Shown here piece by piece: positions 1-8,470 of a DNA stretch of 64,000 nt. Positions within the stretch are counted from its first letter, which is position 1; every line of letters starts with the position of its first letter. This DNA comes from Demequina rhizosphaerae (GTDB lineage: Bacteria; Actinomycetota; Actinomycetes; Actinomycetales; Demequinaceae): contig NZ_BBMC01000009.1 of the NCBI RefSeq assembly GCF_000971255.1, forward strand, positions 1 through 64,000. The letters run 5' to 3'. The position numbers and the translations under genes were made by a program. The notes beneath the pieces are model-generated. The model worked only from the letters and a program-made list of their open reading frames with translations, was not told the origin of the DNA and did not search any database.

Positions 1-831
1 GGTGTGCAACACGTGTTGCATCGCGTCGATCGTGTCGGCGTCGGGCCTGGCCGCGAGCCACTTCTTCAGGGTCTGGTGAAAGCGTTCGATCTTGCCCTGG
101 GTCTGGGGGTGGCCCGGGTGGCCGTTCTTCTGCTTGACGCCTAGGGATGCGATGACGTGCTCGAAGTGGTTGGGGCCGCCTTTGTAGTTGGCGAACCGGG
201 TGGTGTAGATCAGCCCGTTGTCCGTCAGCGTCGACGCTGGTAGACCGTGCTCACGTGCGGTGGTCAGGAACGTGGTGGTCACGATCGGCGCGGTCACGAC
301 CGCATGGACGGAGATGTGCAGCAGGAACCGGGAGTGGTCGTCGAGCCAGGAGATGATCTCGACCTCGGTGGCGTCGGCCAGGTGCCAGTGGGTCATGTCG
401 GACTGCCAGCAGCCGTTGGGGGTGGCGGCTTCGAAGCGGGTCCACGACGAGCGGGGACGTTTGCGTGGCTGCGCCGTGACGCGTTCGCCTTCACGCAGGA
501 TCCGCCAGATCGTCGACGTCGCCGGCACCGTCAGGTCCTCGCGGGCGAGCCGGTCCGCGATGGACTCCGCCCCCGCATCGAGTCCTTCGCCCGTCAGCGC
601 GTCGCGCAGCTCCACGATCCTGGCCCGCACCGGTGCGGGCGTGGTCTGCGGCGACGTGCGTGGGGCGCGTGAGCGTGGCTCCAGACCCGCAACGCCCTCC
701 GCTCGGTAGCGCGTCAGGAGGGCGTAGATCCACCGTCTGGAGACCTTGAACCGCTGCGCCGCCTCGGCGACGGACAGGCCGCCCTCGACGACCGCCAGCA
801 CGATGACCCGGTTCTTGTCTGCATCCGCCAT
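1..831 (-). CDS. IS481-family transposase, copy 1 (3' end outside window)
   Basis: Open reading frame running off the left edge, 277 codons visible, nearly identical to the full-length transposase at 965-2161. The start at 831 matches the ATG chosen there. The helix-turn-helix region and the first part of the integrase core are present, including the first two catalytic aspartates. No frameshift is seen in the visible part, so the copy could be functional. The few differences from copy 2 suggest a recent duplication with slight divergence. Confidence 0.85.
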   Translation of the reverse strand, partial: MADADKNRVIVLAVVEGGLSVAEAAQRFKVSRRWIYALLTRYRAEGVAGLEPRSRAPRTSPQTTPAPVRARIVELRDALTGEGLDAGAESIADRLAREDLTVPATSTIWRILREGERVTAQPRKRPRSSWTRFEAATPNGCWQSDMTHWHLADATEVEIISWLDDHSRFLLHISVHAVVTAPIVTTTFLTTAREHGLPASTLTDNGLIYTTRFANYKGGPNHFEHVIASLGVKQKNGHPGHPQTQGKIERFHQTLKKWLAARPDADTIDAMQHVLHT

Positions 832-920
832 GGCCCATCGTCGAAGCACCAGGCCTGTGAACGATGTCGCGACACATCAGTGAACGATGTCGTGACACCA
901 GACACCGTCACCCGCTCTCT
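1..920 (-). mobile_element. IS481-type insertion sequence, copy 1 (cut by window edge)
   Basis: Positions 1-920 repeat positions 1331-2250 almost base for base, with only a handful of substitutions (for example near 79, 109, 503, 606 and 685). This is the upstream two-thirds of an IS whose far end lies left of the window. It sits head-to-tail with the complete copy at 921-2250. Confidence 0.9.
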
Positions 921-922
921 TG

Positions 923-969
923 TGATGTGTCGGGACATCGTTCACAGATGTCTCGGGTCATCGTTCACA
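923..969. repeat. Left inverted-repeat end of IS481 copy 2
   Basis: Two tandem half-sites, TCGGGACATCGTTCACA and TCGGGTCATCGTTCACA, each the reverse complement of the repeats at 2186-2229. They are probable transposase binding sites. Confidence 0.7.
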
Positions 970-2161
970 AAGGCCCCTCCTTCGGGAGGGGCCTTTGGTG
1001 TTTCTTGGGTTGGTAGTCGCGGGTTTCGTCGAGGTGGTGTTCGGCGATGATCTCGCCGGTGGTGCGGTCGATGACGAGGGTGTCGCGGCCGGCCATGAGG
1101 AGCACGATGTCGGTTCCGCGGTGGGCGCGTCCGATGCCGAGGTGGCGTAGCTTGCCGGCCCAGCGCACGGTGATGGTGCCGCCGGGGTCGACGATGTCGT
1201 GGCGGACGCGCCAGTGGCGTTCGAGGAGCTCGATCGAGGGCTGGTCCTTGGGTAGCGCGGTGTAGGCCTCGGCGGGGGTGCGCCGGGCGAGCGACCGGTG
1301 GGGGCGTTCGTGGTTGTAGACGTGCTGGAAGGTGTGCAACACGTGTTGCATCGCGTCGATCGTGTCGGTGTCGGGCCTGGCCGCGAGCCACTTCTTCAGG
1401 GTCTGGTGGAAGCGTTCGATCTTGCCCTGGGTCTGGGGGTGGCCGGGGTGGCCGTTCTTCTGCTTGACGCCTAGGGATGCGATGACGTGCTCGAAGTGGT
1501 TGGGGCCGCCTTTGTAGTTGGCGAACCGGGTGGTGTAGATCAGCCCGTTGTCCGTCAGCGTCGACGCTGGTAGACCGTGCTCACGTGCGGTGGTCAGGAA
1601 CGTGGTGGTCACGATCGGCGCGGTCACGACCGCATGGACGGAGATGTGCAGCAGGAACCGGGAGTGGTCGTCGAGCCAGGAGATGATCTCGACCTCGGTG
1701 GCGTCGGCCAGGTGCCAGTGGGTCATGTCGGACTGCCAGCAGCCGTTGGGGGTGGCGGCTTCGAAGCGGGTCCACGACGAGCGGGGACGTTTGCGTGGCT
1801 GCGCCGTGACGCGTTCGCCTTCGCGCAGGATCCGCCAGATCGTCGACGTCGCCGGCACCGTCAGGTCCTCGCGGGCGAGCCGGTCCGCGATGGACTCCGC
1901 CCCCGCATCGAGTCCTTCGCCCGTCAGTTCGTCGCGCAGCTCCACGATCCTGGCCCGCACCGGTGCGGGCGTGGTCTGCGGCGACGTGCGTGGGGCGCGT
2001 GAGCGCGGCTCCAGACCCGCAACGCCCTCCGCTCGGTAGCGCGTCAGGAGGGCGTAGATCCACCGTCTGGAGACCTTGAACCGCTGCGCCGCCTCGGCGA
2101 CGGACAGGCCGCCCTCGACGACCGCCAGCACGATGACCCGGTTCTTGTCTGCATCCGCCAT
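965..2161 (-). CDS. IS481-family transposase
   Basis: 398-aa DDE transposase that cuts and joins the ends of its own IS. Residues about 8-55 form a helix-turn-helix (VAEAAQRFKVSRRWIYALL), followed by a second DNA-binding segment and an rve-type integrase core. Candidate catalytic residues are D145 (CWQSDMTHW), D204 (LTDNGLIYT) and E249 (TQGKIERFH), and a YNHERPHRSL motif follows, as in IS481/IS3-type enzymes. ATG at 2161 was preferred over an upstream GTG because the helix-turn-helix begins shortly after it. The stop codon lies inside the left inverted repeat, and the last codons (KEGPL) overlap a terminator-like hairpin. Confidence 0.9.
   Translation of the reverse strand: MADADKNRVIVLAVVEGGLSVAEAAQRFKVSRRWIYALLTRYRAEGVAGLEPRSRAPRTSPQTTPAPVRARIVELRDELTGEGLDAGAESIADRLAREDLTVPATSTIWRILREGERVTAQPRKRPRSSWTRFEAATPNGCWQSDMTHWHLADATEVEIISWLDDHSRFLLHISVHAVVTAPIVTTTFLTTAREHGLPASTLTDNGLIYTTRFANYKGGPNHFEHVIASLGVKQKNGHPGHPQTQGKIERFHQTLKKWLAARPDTDTIDAMQHVLHTFQHVYNHERPHRSLARRTPAEAYTALPKDQPSIELLERHWRVRHDIVDPGGTITVRWAGKLRHLGIGRAHRGTDIVLLMAGRDTLVIDRTTGEIIAEHHLDETRDYQPKKHQRPLPKEGPL
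969..998. terminator. Terminator-like hairpin inside the IS481 end
   Basis: The 12-bp stem AAAGGCCCCTCC / GGAGGGGCCTTT with a TTCG tetraloop lies between the left inverted repeat and the last transposase codons. It is coding and hairpin at once. It could end transposase mRNA and also block read-in from flanking promoters. Confidence 0.7.
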
Positions 2162-2185
2162 GGCCCATCGTCGAAGCACCAGGCC

Positions 2186-2229
2186 TGTGAACGATGTCGC
2201 GACACATCAGTGAACGATGTCGTGACACC
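2186..2229. repeat. Right inverted-repeat end of IS481 copy 2
   Basis: Two tandem half-sites, TGTGAACGATGTCGCGACAC and GTGAACGATGTCGTGACAC, in opposite orientation to the left end. The same pair occurs in copy 1 at 856-899. Confidence 0.7.
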
Positions 2230-2255
2230 AGACACCGTCACCCGCTCTCTCGCGC

Positions 2256-2284
2256 AAGGCCCGTTCCGTCAGGAGCGGGCCTTC
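2256..2284. terminator. Rho-independent-type hairpin beside the IS array
   Basis: Stem AAGGCCCGTTCC / GGAGCGGGCCTT with a GTCA loop starts only 6 bp after the IS unit ends. It has no gene directly upstream apart from the IS. It probably terminated a host gene that lies left of the IS insertions and outside the window. Confidence 0.6.
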
Positions 2285-2385
2285 GTCCTTCCCCCGCCGC
2301 GCTTGCATCACGCCTGGTCACAGCATGGTCACGGGTTCGCATCCAACGCTTCCGCGCCGCCGTGCGTCTCCCTAGCATGAGCGGC

Positions 2386-3333
2386 ATGAGCACACGCGTC
2401 GACGCGACATCGTCCCCCGTCCGCCGGGGCGCGGTGATCGCCGCGCTCCTCGCCACCGTCTGGCTGCTGGCGGGTTGCAGCTCCGGCGCGTCGGACTCGT
2501 CCTTCGCGGGGGTGGAGGAGGCGTACGAGCAGGCCGAGGAGGCCGACGGCGCCACGGGCGGCGCGGCGGACTCCGCGGAGGCGGCGGACGACCGCGCCCT
2601 CATCGTCACGGGTGCGATGTACATGACGGTCGAGGATCCCATCGCCGCCGCCGACCGCGCCGAGGACATCGTCACGAGCGCGGGCGGCCGCATCGACTCG
2701 CGCTCCGAGACCGCGCCGGGCGCCTACGACGGCGGCTCCGCGCGCCTGACGCTGCGGATCCCTGCGGCGGCGCTCGACTCCGCGGTCGACGAGCTCCGCG
2801 CGCTCGGCACCGTCGACGAGTTCACGACCGACTCCGCCGACGTCACCACCGAGGTCCGTGACCTCGACGCCCAGATCTCTACGCTCCGCGCGTCCACCGC
2901 GCGGATCGAGTCCCTGCTGGCCGACGCGGAGGACATCAAGGACATCATCACGCTCGAGGACGAGCTCGACGGGCGGCAGGCCCGCCTCGAGAGCCTCGAG
3001 GCCCGCCAGCGCGGCCTCGACGACCAGGTCTCCATGTCGACGATCGACCTGTCGCTCACGACCGAGCCGATCGTCATCGTGGACGATGCGCCGCGCAGCT
3101 TCTGGGGCGGCCTCGAGTCGGGCTGGAACGGGCTGGTGGCCTTCGTCTCCGGCGCGCTGGTGATCACGGGGGTGCTGCTGCCGTGGGTGATCGCGCTCGC
3201 GCTCATCGGCGCCGTCGCCCTCGCGGCCGTGCGCACCGTGCGCTCGCGGAGGGCCCGCGCGGCATCGTCCGAGGCCGAGGAGGCCCCGGCACCCGCCGCC
3301 CCCGCGGGCGGCTCCCCGAGCCAGGACGCCTGA
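2386..3333 (+). CDS. DUF4349 domain membrane lipoprotein
   Basis: 315-aa protein. A short basic N-terminus and hydrophobic segment end in the lipobox LLAGC, giving lipid attachment outside the membrane. The middle (about residues 75-230) matches the DUF4349 pattern: beta-rich segments around a coiled-coil stretch. It is followed by a C-terminal transmembrane helix (about 255-285) and a basic tail. ATG 2386 was chosen because TAGCAT (2373-2378) lies exactly 7 nt upstream, the leaderless arrangement seen at many genes here; ATG 2377 is an in-frame alternative. A terminator follows the stop at once. The function of DUF4349 proteins is unknown, and the gene stands alone. Confidence 0.8.
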   Translation: MSTRVDATSSPVRRGAVIAALLATVWLLAGCSSGASDSSFAGVEEAYEQAEEADGATGGAADSAEAADDRALIVTGAMYMTVEDPIAAADRAEDIVTSAGGRIDSRSETAPGAYDGGSARLTLRIPAAALDSAVDELRALGTVDEFTTDSADVTTEVRDLDAQISTLRASTARIESLLADAEDIKDIITLEDELDGRQARLESLEARQRGLDDQVSMSTIDLSLTTEPIVIVDDAPRSFWGGLESGWNGLVAFVSGALVITGVLLPWVIALALIGAVALAAVRTVRSRRARAASSEAEEAPAPAAPAGGSPSQDA

Positions 3334-3346
3334 GGCCCCGCCCGTG

Positions 3347-3372
3347 GAAGGCCCCTCCGACGAGGGGCCTTC
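3347..3372. terminator. Terminator between convergent genes
   Basis: Stem GAAGGCCCCTC / GAGGGGCCTTC with a CGAC loop lies 13 bp after the DUF4349 stop and 12 bp before the end of the opposing lipoprotein gene. It can serve both. Confidence 0.8.
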
Positions 3373-3384
3373 GTGTGGTCGGGA

Positions 3385-3843
3385 CTACTCCTCGACCTCG
3401 TCGATGGTGCCCGTCACCTCCCAGGGGAAGTCGCAGCCCGTGTACGTCGCCGAGTAGGCGAGCCCGTCGTAGTCGCCGGTGCCGACCAGCTCGGCGGTGA
3501 AGTCGTAGCAGTAGCCGTCCTCGGCCTCGTCGGACTCCGTCCGGGTCCCTTCGATGGCCCCCTCCCAGGTGCCGCCGTCGTTGGTGAGCACCGCAGAGCC
3601 GCTGGAGGCGGTCTCCGCGCCCAGGGAGTCGATGTTGAGGATGATCTCGTTCTCGCCGGTGACCCGCGCGTCCGACATGTCGTCCTGGCAGGTCGGCAAG
3701 GTGCCGAGGCTGTCGCACTCGGTCTGTCCGGTCACCTCGACCGGGTAGTCGCCGGAGTCGCCGCCGCAGCCGGACAGCGCGAGCACGATCGCCGCTCCCG
3801 CCGCCGCTCCGAGCGCTCCGCTCCTTCTGGTGATGCGCCGCAT
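3385..3843 (-). CDS. Small secreted lipoprotein, unknown function
   Basis: 152 aa. Signal peptide with basic start (MRRITRR), hydrophobic core and lipobox LSGC at about residue 26. The mature part is acidic and beta-rich, with four further cysteines (ECDSLGTLPTC, YCYDF, GCDFPW) that could form disulfides outside the cell. ATG 3843 is supported by AGGGAGG about 6 nt upstream. I do not recognise a named domain. The next lipoprotein gene lies 66 bp upstream on the same strand, so the two may be co-transcribed. Confidence 0.75.
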   Translation of the reverse strand: MRRITRRSGALGAAAGAAIVLALSGCGGDSGDYPVEVTGQTECDSLGTLPTCQDDMSDARVTGENEIILNIDSLGAETASSGSAVLTNDGGTWEGAIEGTRTESDEAEDGYCYDFTAELVGTGDYDGLAYSATYTGCDFPWEVTGTIDEVEE

Positions 3844-3908
3844 GGCGCCTCCCTTCCACCGCCGGGCCTCCTCCCGGTAGCTTGCTCCGCCCCGGCGGCC
3901 CCGTGCCG

Positions 3909-4529
3909 TCAGGGTTGCTCGTCGACGTCCTCCCAGGACTCGCCCGTCGCTGTCGTGGGCGTGCCGCCCCCGATGAACGCGACCCGCACGTACTCGTCGG
4001 GATACGGGTACGCGACCCACTCGTTCGTGATGCTGCCCTCGTCGTCGTACGTCATGATGCTGATGCCGATGAGCTCGAACGGGTTCCCGGCGAAGTTCAC
4101 GCCGCGCCACACCCAGAGGTTGCCCGACTCGGAGCCGTCCGCGTCGACCCAGGACTGGACCGTCTCGATCTCGGCGCCCCCGCCGCCGTACAGCGTGTTG
4201 TACCAGGCCTGCCGGTAGCCGACGGCGCCGAAGACGTCGTCGTCCATGACCGCATCGTCCGTCGCGTACGACGCGATCAGGTCGGCGACCTCGTCGGGCG
4301 TGCCGAAGGACTCGGGGTCGGCCAGGATCTCCTCGATCGCGGTCCTCGTCGCGTCGACCTTGTCGTATCTCGCGTCGATCGCATCGAGCTCGATCTGCAG
4401 CGCGTCGCGCTGTTCCGTGACCTCCGCGAGCTGCGCCTCGAGATCCTCCGTCGAGCCTCCGGTGCTGCACCCCGCCGCCAGCGCGACGACGGCCGCGGCT
4501 ATGGCGACCGGCGCCATCCGCCCGTTCAT
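3909..4529 (-). CDS. Lipoprotein with coiled coil and NTF2/SnoaL-like domain
   Basis: 206 aa. Signal peptide ending at lipobox LAAGC. A short heptad-rich coiled coil (about residues 28-60) is followed by a tryptophan- and tyrosine-rich domain with the strand pattern of SnoaL/NTF2-like folds (for example LWVWRGVNF and ISIMTYDDEG). Such domains bind small ligands or act as accessory folds; no catalytic set is obvious. ATG 4529 has GAGAGGGG upstream; an upstream in-frame ATG (4586) would bury the signal peptide. One GGACGATGC motif lies in the gene (4252-4260) and one just upstream (4583-4591). Confidence 0.7.
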   Translation of the reverse strand: MNGRMAPVAIAAAVVALAAGCSTGGSTEDLEAQLAEVTEQRDALQIELDAIDARYDKVDATRTAIEEILADPESFGTPDEVADLIASYATDDAVMDDDVFGAVGYRQAWYNTLYGGGGAEIETVQSWVDADGSESGNLWVWRGVNFAGNPFELIGISIMTYDDEGSITNEWVAYPYPDEYVRVAFIGGGTPTTATGESWEDVDEQP

Positions 4530-4653
4530 GACGTCCCCTCTCCCGGTGCCGGTCCGGAGGCGTCCGGGTCCGCGGAGGAGGGGCATCGTCCTTGCTATCA
4601 GCCGTCTTCCATCCTACGCCGGGCCCACCCGTCGCGGCAGGTCCGGGCTCGCT

Positions 4654-5835
4654 TCAGGCCGGTCTGCGGAGGGGCGCGCGACGGTCGACGCCGACCGCGA
4701 TGCCCACCGCGAGCTGGCCGGCCGCGAAGGCCAGCAGCAGCACCAGGGTGGGCGTCCACGAGCCCGTCGCCTCCGCGAGGACGCCCGCGGCGACGGGGCC
4801 GATCGCGGCGAGCAGGTAGCCGATCGACTGCGCCATCCCCGACAGCTGCGTGGTCTCGGACGGCGTCCGTCCGCGCAGGCTCATGAGCGACAGCGACATC
4901 ACGAGCGAGGCCCCCGAGCCGACGCCCGCGATGACGATCCACAGCAGCACTGCATCCGGGGCGACCATGAGCCCCGCGGTTCCCGCCCCGATGAGCACGG
5001 TCGCGAGCACCGCGGCCCCCACCTGGCTGTCCGGCCGCATCGCGAAGGGGATGAGCAGGCCGCCGGCGATGCCGACCATCTGGTAGACGAACAGGTGGAT
5101 GCCCGCGGTGTGCGCGGACACCCCGAACGAGCCCTCGATGGTCGGCAGCCACGTGACGAACACGTAGAAGCTCGTCGCCTGGAGCCCCATGAAGCCGGTG
5201 ACGAGCCAGGCGGTGCCGGACCGCCACGTGCTCGCGTGCGCGAGGTCGGCCTCCGCGACCTCGGCCGCCGCATCGTGCCGCACCCGGGTGCGCAGCCACC
5301 ACGCGACCACGACGACCGCGAACGGCACCGCCCAGACGCCGAGCGACAGCCGCCACGTGCCGACCTCCGCGAGCGGCACCGCGACCGCCGCGCCGACGGC
5401 GGCCGAGCCCGCGATGACGGCGGAGTACGCGCCCGTCGCGACGGCGATGCGGTCGGGGAAGTCGCGCTTGACGATGACCGGCACCAGCACGTTGCCGATC
5501 GCGACGGTCGCGCCGATCACGGCGGTCCCGAGCCACAGCCCCGCGGCGCCGGTCCAGGACCGCACGACGATCCCGAGCACCAGGCCCGCCAACGCGGCGA
5601 GGAGCGTGCCCTCGGCGCCCCAGCGCGCGGAGAAGCGGTGCACGAGCGGCGACACCGCGGCGAAGCCGAGCAGGGGCAGCGTGCCGAGCAGGCCGAGGGC
5701 GCCCTCGCCGAGCCCGAGGTCGGCGCCGATGTCCCCGAGGACCGGGCCGACCGCCGTCTGCGCCGGGCGCAGCGTCAGCGCGACGAGGTAGACCGCCAGC
5801 GCGGCGGCGAGCGGACCGCGCGCCCGGCGGGTCAC
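4654..5835 (-). CDS. MFS transporter, CynX/NimT-like
   Basis: 393 aa, about 12 predicted transmembrane helices, major facilitator superfamily. The N-terminal half begins LAVYLVALTLRPAQTAVGPV, resembling the cyanate/nitroimidazole-type (CynX/NimT) branch, where the TLRP motif is typical. The substrate is not evident. The GTG start at 5835 overlaps the stop of the DUF5317 gene (GTGA), so translation is probably coupled, and the gene is the last of the GGDEF-EAL operon. The upstream in-frame extension is another gene's sequence and was excluded. Confidence 0.8.
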   Translation of the reverse strand: MTRRARGPLAAALAVYLVALTLRPAQTAVGPVLGDIGADLGLGEGALGLLGTLPLLGFAAVSPLVHRFSARWGAEGTLLAALAGLVLGIVVRSWTGAAGLWLGTAVIGATVAIGNVLVPVIVKRDFPDRIAVATGAYSAVIAGSAAVGAAVAVPLAEVGTWRLSLGVWAVPFAVVVVAWWLRTRVRHDAAAEVAEADLAHASTWRSGTAWLVTGFMGLQATSFYVFVTWLPTIEGSFGVSAHTAGIHLFVYQMVGIAGGLLIPFAMRPDSQVGAAVLATVLIGAGTAGLMVAPDAVLLWIVIAGVGSGASLVMSLSLMSLRGRTPSETTQLSGMAQSIGYLLAAIGPVAAGVLAEATGSWTPTLVLLLAFAAGQLAVGIAVGVDRRAPLRRPA

Positions 5836-6401
5836 CGCTCCGCGGCGGTCGTGGCCGCGTCGTCGGCCGGCGCCTCCCGCACGGGGGAGCCCAGCCGGCG
5901 CGAGCCGCTCCAGGCGACGATGCCGACGCCGAGGACGATGAGGACGTCGCCGACGCTGAACGTGTTCGCCAGCGGCAGCGGGTCGGGCCACGCGAACACG
6001 TCGCCGAGCCACGGCAGCACCGGATCCGCCAGCACCGCGGTGTTGGCGAACGCGTGGTCGGGGTCGATGCCCGCCGCGGCCGTCGCCCCGGCGCTCGCCG
6101 GCAGCACGCCGCCGTTGAGCGCGATGGTGACGCCGTTGGAGAGCGCGCCGGCGCCCACGACGAGCAGCCCCCAGACCTCGCGGTTGAGCCACACGAACGC
6201 GAGCGCCGCGGCGTAGGTCGCGAGGTGCAGCGCCTCGGCGAACCCTGCGGGCAGGTGCACGTCGATGATGACGATCTGCAGCAGCAGCGCCGCCCAGATG
6301 AGCCATGCCCACCGCCAGCGGCGCAGCAGCAGCCCGGCGGGCCACCGCAGCGCGACGAGCGGGGACAGGAGGGCGAGCACGCCCGCGGCGAGGACCAGCA
6401 T
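5832..6401 (-). CDS. DUF5317 membrane protein
   Basis: 189 aa with about five hydrophobic helices. The pattern LSNGVTIALNGGVLP followed by a loop and WPDPLPLANTFSVGDVLIVLG is characteristic of DUF5317 proteins, whose role is unknown. ATG 6401 lies 2 nt after the stop of the GGDEF-EAL gene, and the stop overlaps the GTG of the MFS gene, so it sits mid-operon. A link to c-di-GMP signalling is suggested by context only. Confidence 0.75.
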   Translation of the reverse strand: MLVLAAGVLALLSPLVALRWPAGLLLRRWRWAWLIWAALLLQIVIIDVHLPAGFAEALHLATYAAALAFVWLNREVWGLLVVGAGALSNGVTIALNGGVLPASAGATAAAGIDPDHAFANTAVLADPVLPWLGDVFAWPDPLPLANTFSVGDVLIVLGVGIVAWSGSRRLGSPVREAPADDAATTAAER

Positions 6402-6403
6402 GG

Positions 6404-8470
6404 TCAGACGATACTTGCAGGCGCGGCGTCGGCCTCGGCGGGAGGCTCGATCCCGAGCACGCGCTCGAGCTCGGCCGCCTCGACCGGACGCCCCAGGTGG
6501 TAGCCCTGGCCGATAACGTGGCCGAGGCCGCGCAGCGCCGTCACCGTCTCCGCGTCCTCGATGCCCTCCGCGACCACCCGCAGGTCGAGCGCGAGCGCGA
6601 GCGAGATGGTCGAGCGGACGATGATGAGGTCGTGGTGGTCGGCGCCGATGTTGCTGACGAACGAGCGGTCGATCTTGAGCTCGTCGATCTCGAGGCGCTT
6701 GAGGTAGCTGAGCGACGCGTTGCCGGTGCCGTAGTCGTCGATAGCGATCGAGACGCCGAGGCGGCGGAGCGCGTGCAGGACCAGGTCCGCGCGGGCCGGG
6801 TCCGACAGGATCGCGGTCTCGGTCACCTCGAGCACGAGGGACGATGCGGGCACCTGGTGGCGCGTGAGCGCCGCCCCGACCTGCTGCGGCAGGCCCTGGT
6901 CGGAGAGGTGGCGCGCGGACAGGTTGACCGCCATGCGGACGTCGAGGCCGGCCGCGTGCCAGCGGGCGACCTGGGCGAGGGCCGTGTCGAGCACGAAGGC
7001 CGTCACCGGGAAGATCAGTCCCGAGTTCTCCGCGAGCGGGATGAACTCGTCGGCCCGCACGAGGCCGCGCTCCGGGTGCCGCCACCGCACGAGTGCCTCG
7101 ACCGCGACCACGCGGCCGTCGGTGAGGTCGGTCTGCGGCTGGTAGACGACGTGGAGCTGGCCGGTGTCGAGCGCGGTGCGCAGGTCGGTCAGGAGCTGGA
7201 GCCGCTCGACGGTGTTGATGTCGAACTCGGGCGAGAAGGTGCTGATCCGGTCGCGCTCGAGCTTGGCGTGGTACAGCGCGATGTCCGCGTTCTTCATGAG
7301 CGTCTCGCCGTCCTCGCCGTGGAGCGGAGCGACGGCGAGGCCCGCGCTCGCGCGGACGAGCAGCTCGAGCGTCTCGACCCTCACCGGCTCGTCGAGCGAC
7401 GCGAGGATGTCGCGGGCGACCTGTCGGGACGCGGCGAGGTCGCCGCGGACCACGACGGCGAACTCGTCGCCGCCGAGCCGGTGCACGGAGGCGCCGTCGG
7501 GGGCGACCTCGCGCAGCCGGACCGCCACCTGGCGGAGGATCTCGTCTCCCACGGGGTGGCCGAGCGTGTCGTTGAAGTCCTTGAAGTGGTCGAGGTCGAT
7601 GAGCACGAGGCCCGGACCGCCTGTGCGCAGCGGCGCCGCTTGCGCGAACCCGCGGTCGAGCTCGTGGTGGAGCTGGCCGCGGTTGCCGAGGCCCGTGAGC
7701 GAGTCGTGCGTCGCGTCATGCGCGTGGCGCGCGGCCGCTGCCGTGAAGAGGTGCGCCGCGAGCACGGGCGCCAAGAGGAGCGCGAGCGCGGCCGCGCCAT
7801 CAGCCGAGGTCACGGCGGCGATCCCGCCGACGCTGAGAAGAACGATGTTCGTGAGGGCGAGATCCTTGATGTCGTCGCGGAAGACGCGCCAGACGGTCTG
7901 ACCGGTCGAGAGCGAGACCACGCCCGCCACGAGGAGCCAGTTCACGACGATCATGCCGACGCCGGCCAGGAGCAGCGGGATGAGCTCCGCACCTTCGACC
8001 GGCATGGGGCCGCCGAAGAAGGGGACGCCCGCAAGCCAGGAGAAGATCAGCCGTGCCGTCACCACGCTCAGCGTGTACTGAGCCGTGTTGAAAAGGGACT
8101 TCCGAGGAGCGCGGCGATGCAGGACATCATCCGCGATGCTCGCGGTGATCTGCACGGCCACTGCGACGCCGATGCCGGCGATCGGTACCAGGGCGAGCAC
8201 GAACGGCGCCGATGTCGACAGCGTCCGCTCCTCGCCGTCCTCGCGCAGCAGTCGGATGGGCTTGACCTCTCCCGCGATCGCCGCCGCGGCGAGGAAGATG
8301 ATCGGCCAGACCGGCGTCTCCGCCAGTGTCACCGGCCAGGGCCCTCCGAGAAGCACCAGCACGATGGCGACGAGGCCGAGGCCGCCGATCGTCGCCACGT
8401 ACGCGGTGATGCGCGAAGGCGGCGCGGGAAGTCGATCCCCCGCGCCGCCTCCGTGCCTGGTGGGGCTCAC
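6404..8470 (-). CDS. Membrane GGDEF-EAL c-di-GMP enzyme
   Basis: 688 aa. Residues about 20-250 carry seven or eight hydrophobic helices (a membrane sensor module with a conserved-looking loop around KPIRLLREDGEERTLSTSAP). GGDEF domain about 255-410 with intact RLGGDEF at 331-337 and no RxxD inhibitory site just before it. EAL domain about 425-675 with VEALVRW (457-463), LEVTET, IDDYGTG and ELKIDRSF, so both cyclase and phosphodiesterase residues are present. GTG 8470 overlaps the stop of a 36-aa ORF (GTGA); another GTG at 8476 is possible. Downstream genes follow with 2-nt spacing and a 4-nt overlap. The net activity, synthesis or breakdown of c-di-GMP, cannot be read from sequence. Confidence 0.9.
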   Translation of the reverse strand: MSPTRHGGGAGDRLPAPPSRITAYVATIGGLGLVAIVLVLLGGPWPVTLAETPVWPIIFLAAAAIAGEVKPIRLLREDGEERTLSTSAPFVLALVPIAGIGVAVAVQITASIADDVLHRRAPRKSLFNTAQYTLSVVTARLIFSWLAGVPFFGGPMPVEGAELIPLLLAGVGMIVVNWLLVAGVVSLSTGQTVWRVFRDDIKDLALTNIVLLSVGGIAAVTSADGAAALALLLAPVLAAHLFTAAAARHAHDATHDSLTGLGNRGQLHHELDRGFAQAAPLRTGGPGLVLIDLDHFKDFNDTLGHPVGDEILRQVAVRLREVAPDGASVHRLGGDEFAVVVRGDLAASRQVARDILASLDEPVRVETLELLVRASAGLAVAPLHGEDGETLMKNADIALYHAKLERDRISTFSPEFDINTVERLQLLTDLRTALDTGQLHVVYQPQTDLTDGRVVAVEALVRWRHPERGLVRADEFIPLAENSGLIFPVTAFVLDTALAQVARWHAAGLDVRMAVNLSARHLSDQGLPQQVGAALTRHQVPASSLVLEVTETAILSDPARADLVLHALRRLGVSIAIDDYGTGNASLSYLKRLEIDELKIDRSFVSNIGADHHDLIIVRSTISLALALDLRVVAEGIEDAETVTALRGLGHVIGQGYHLGRPVEAAELERVLGIEPPAEADAAPASIV

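Larger units (their letters stand above)
921..2250 (-). mobile_element. IS481-type insertion sequence, complete copy 2
   Basis: 1330-bp repeat unit holding one transposase gene. The ends carry related inverted repeats built on the core GACATCGTTCAC: 923-969 on the left (two tandem half-sites) and 2186-2229 on the right (two half-sites, opposite orientation). The unit includes 21 bp (2230-2250) beyond the right repeat that also follow copy 1 at 900-920. These 21 bp are therefore either part of the element or flank that was duplicated with it. No clear target-site duplication is visible. Confidence 0.85.
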
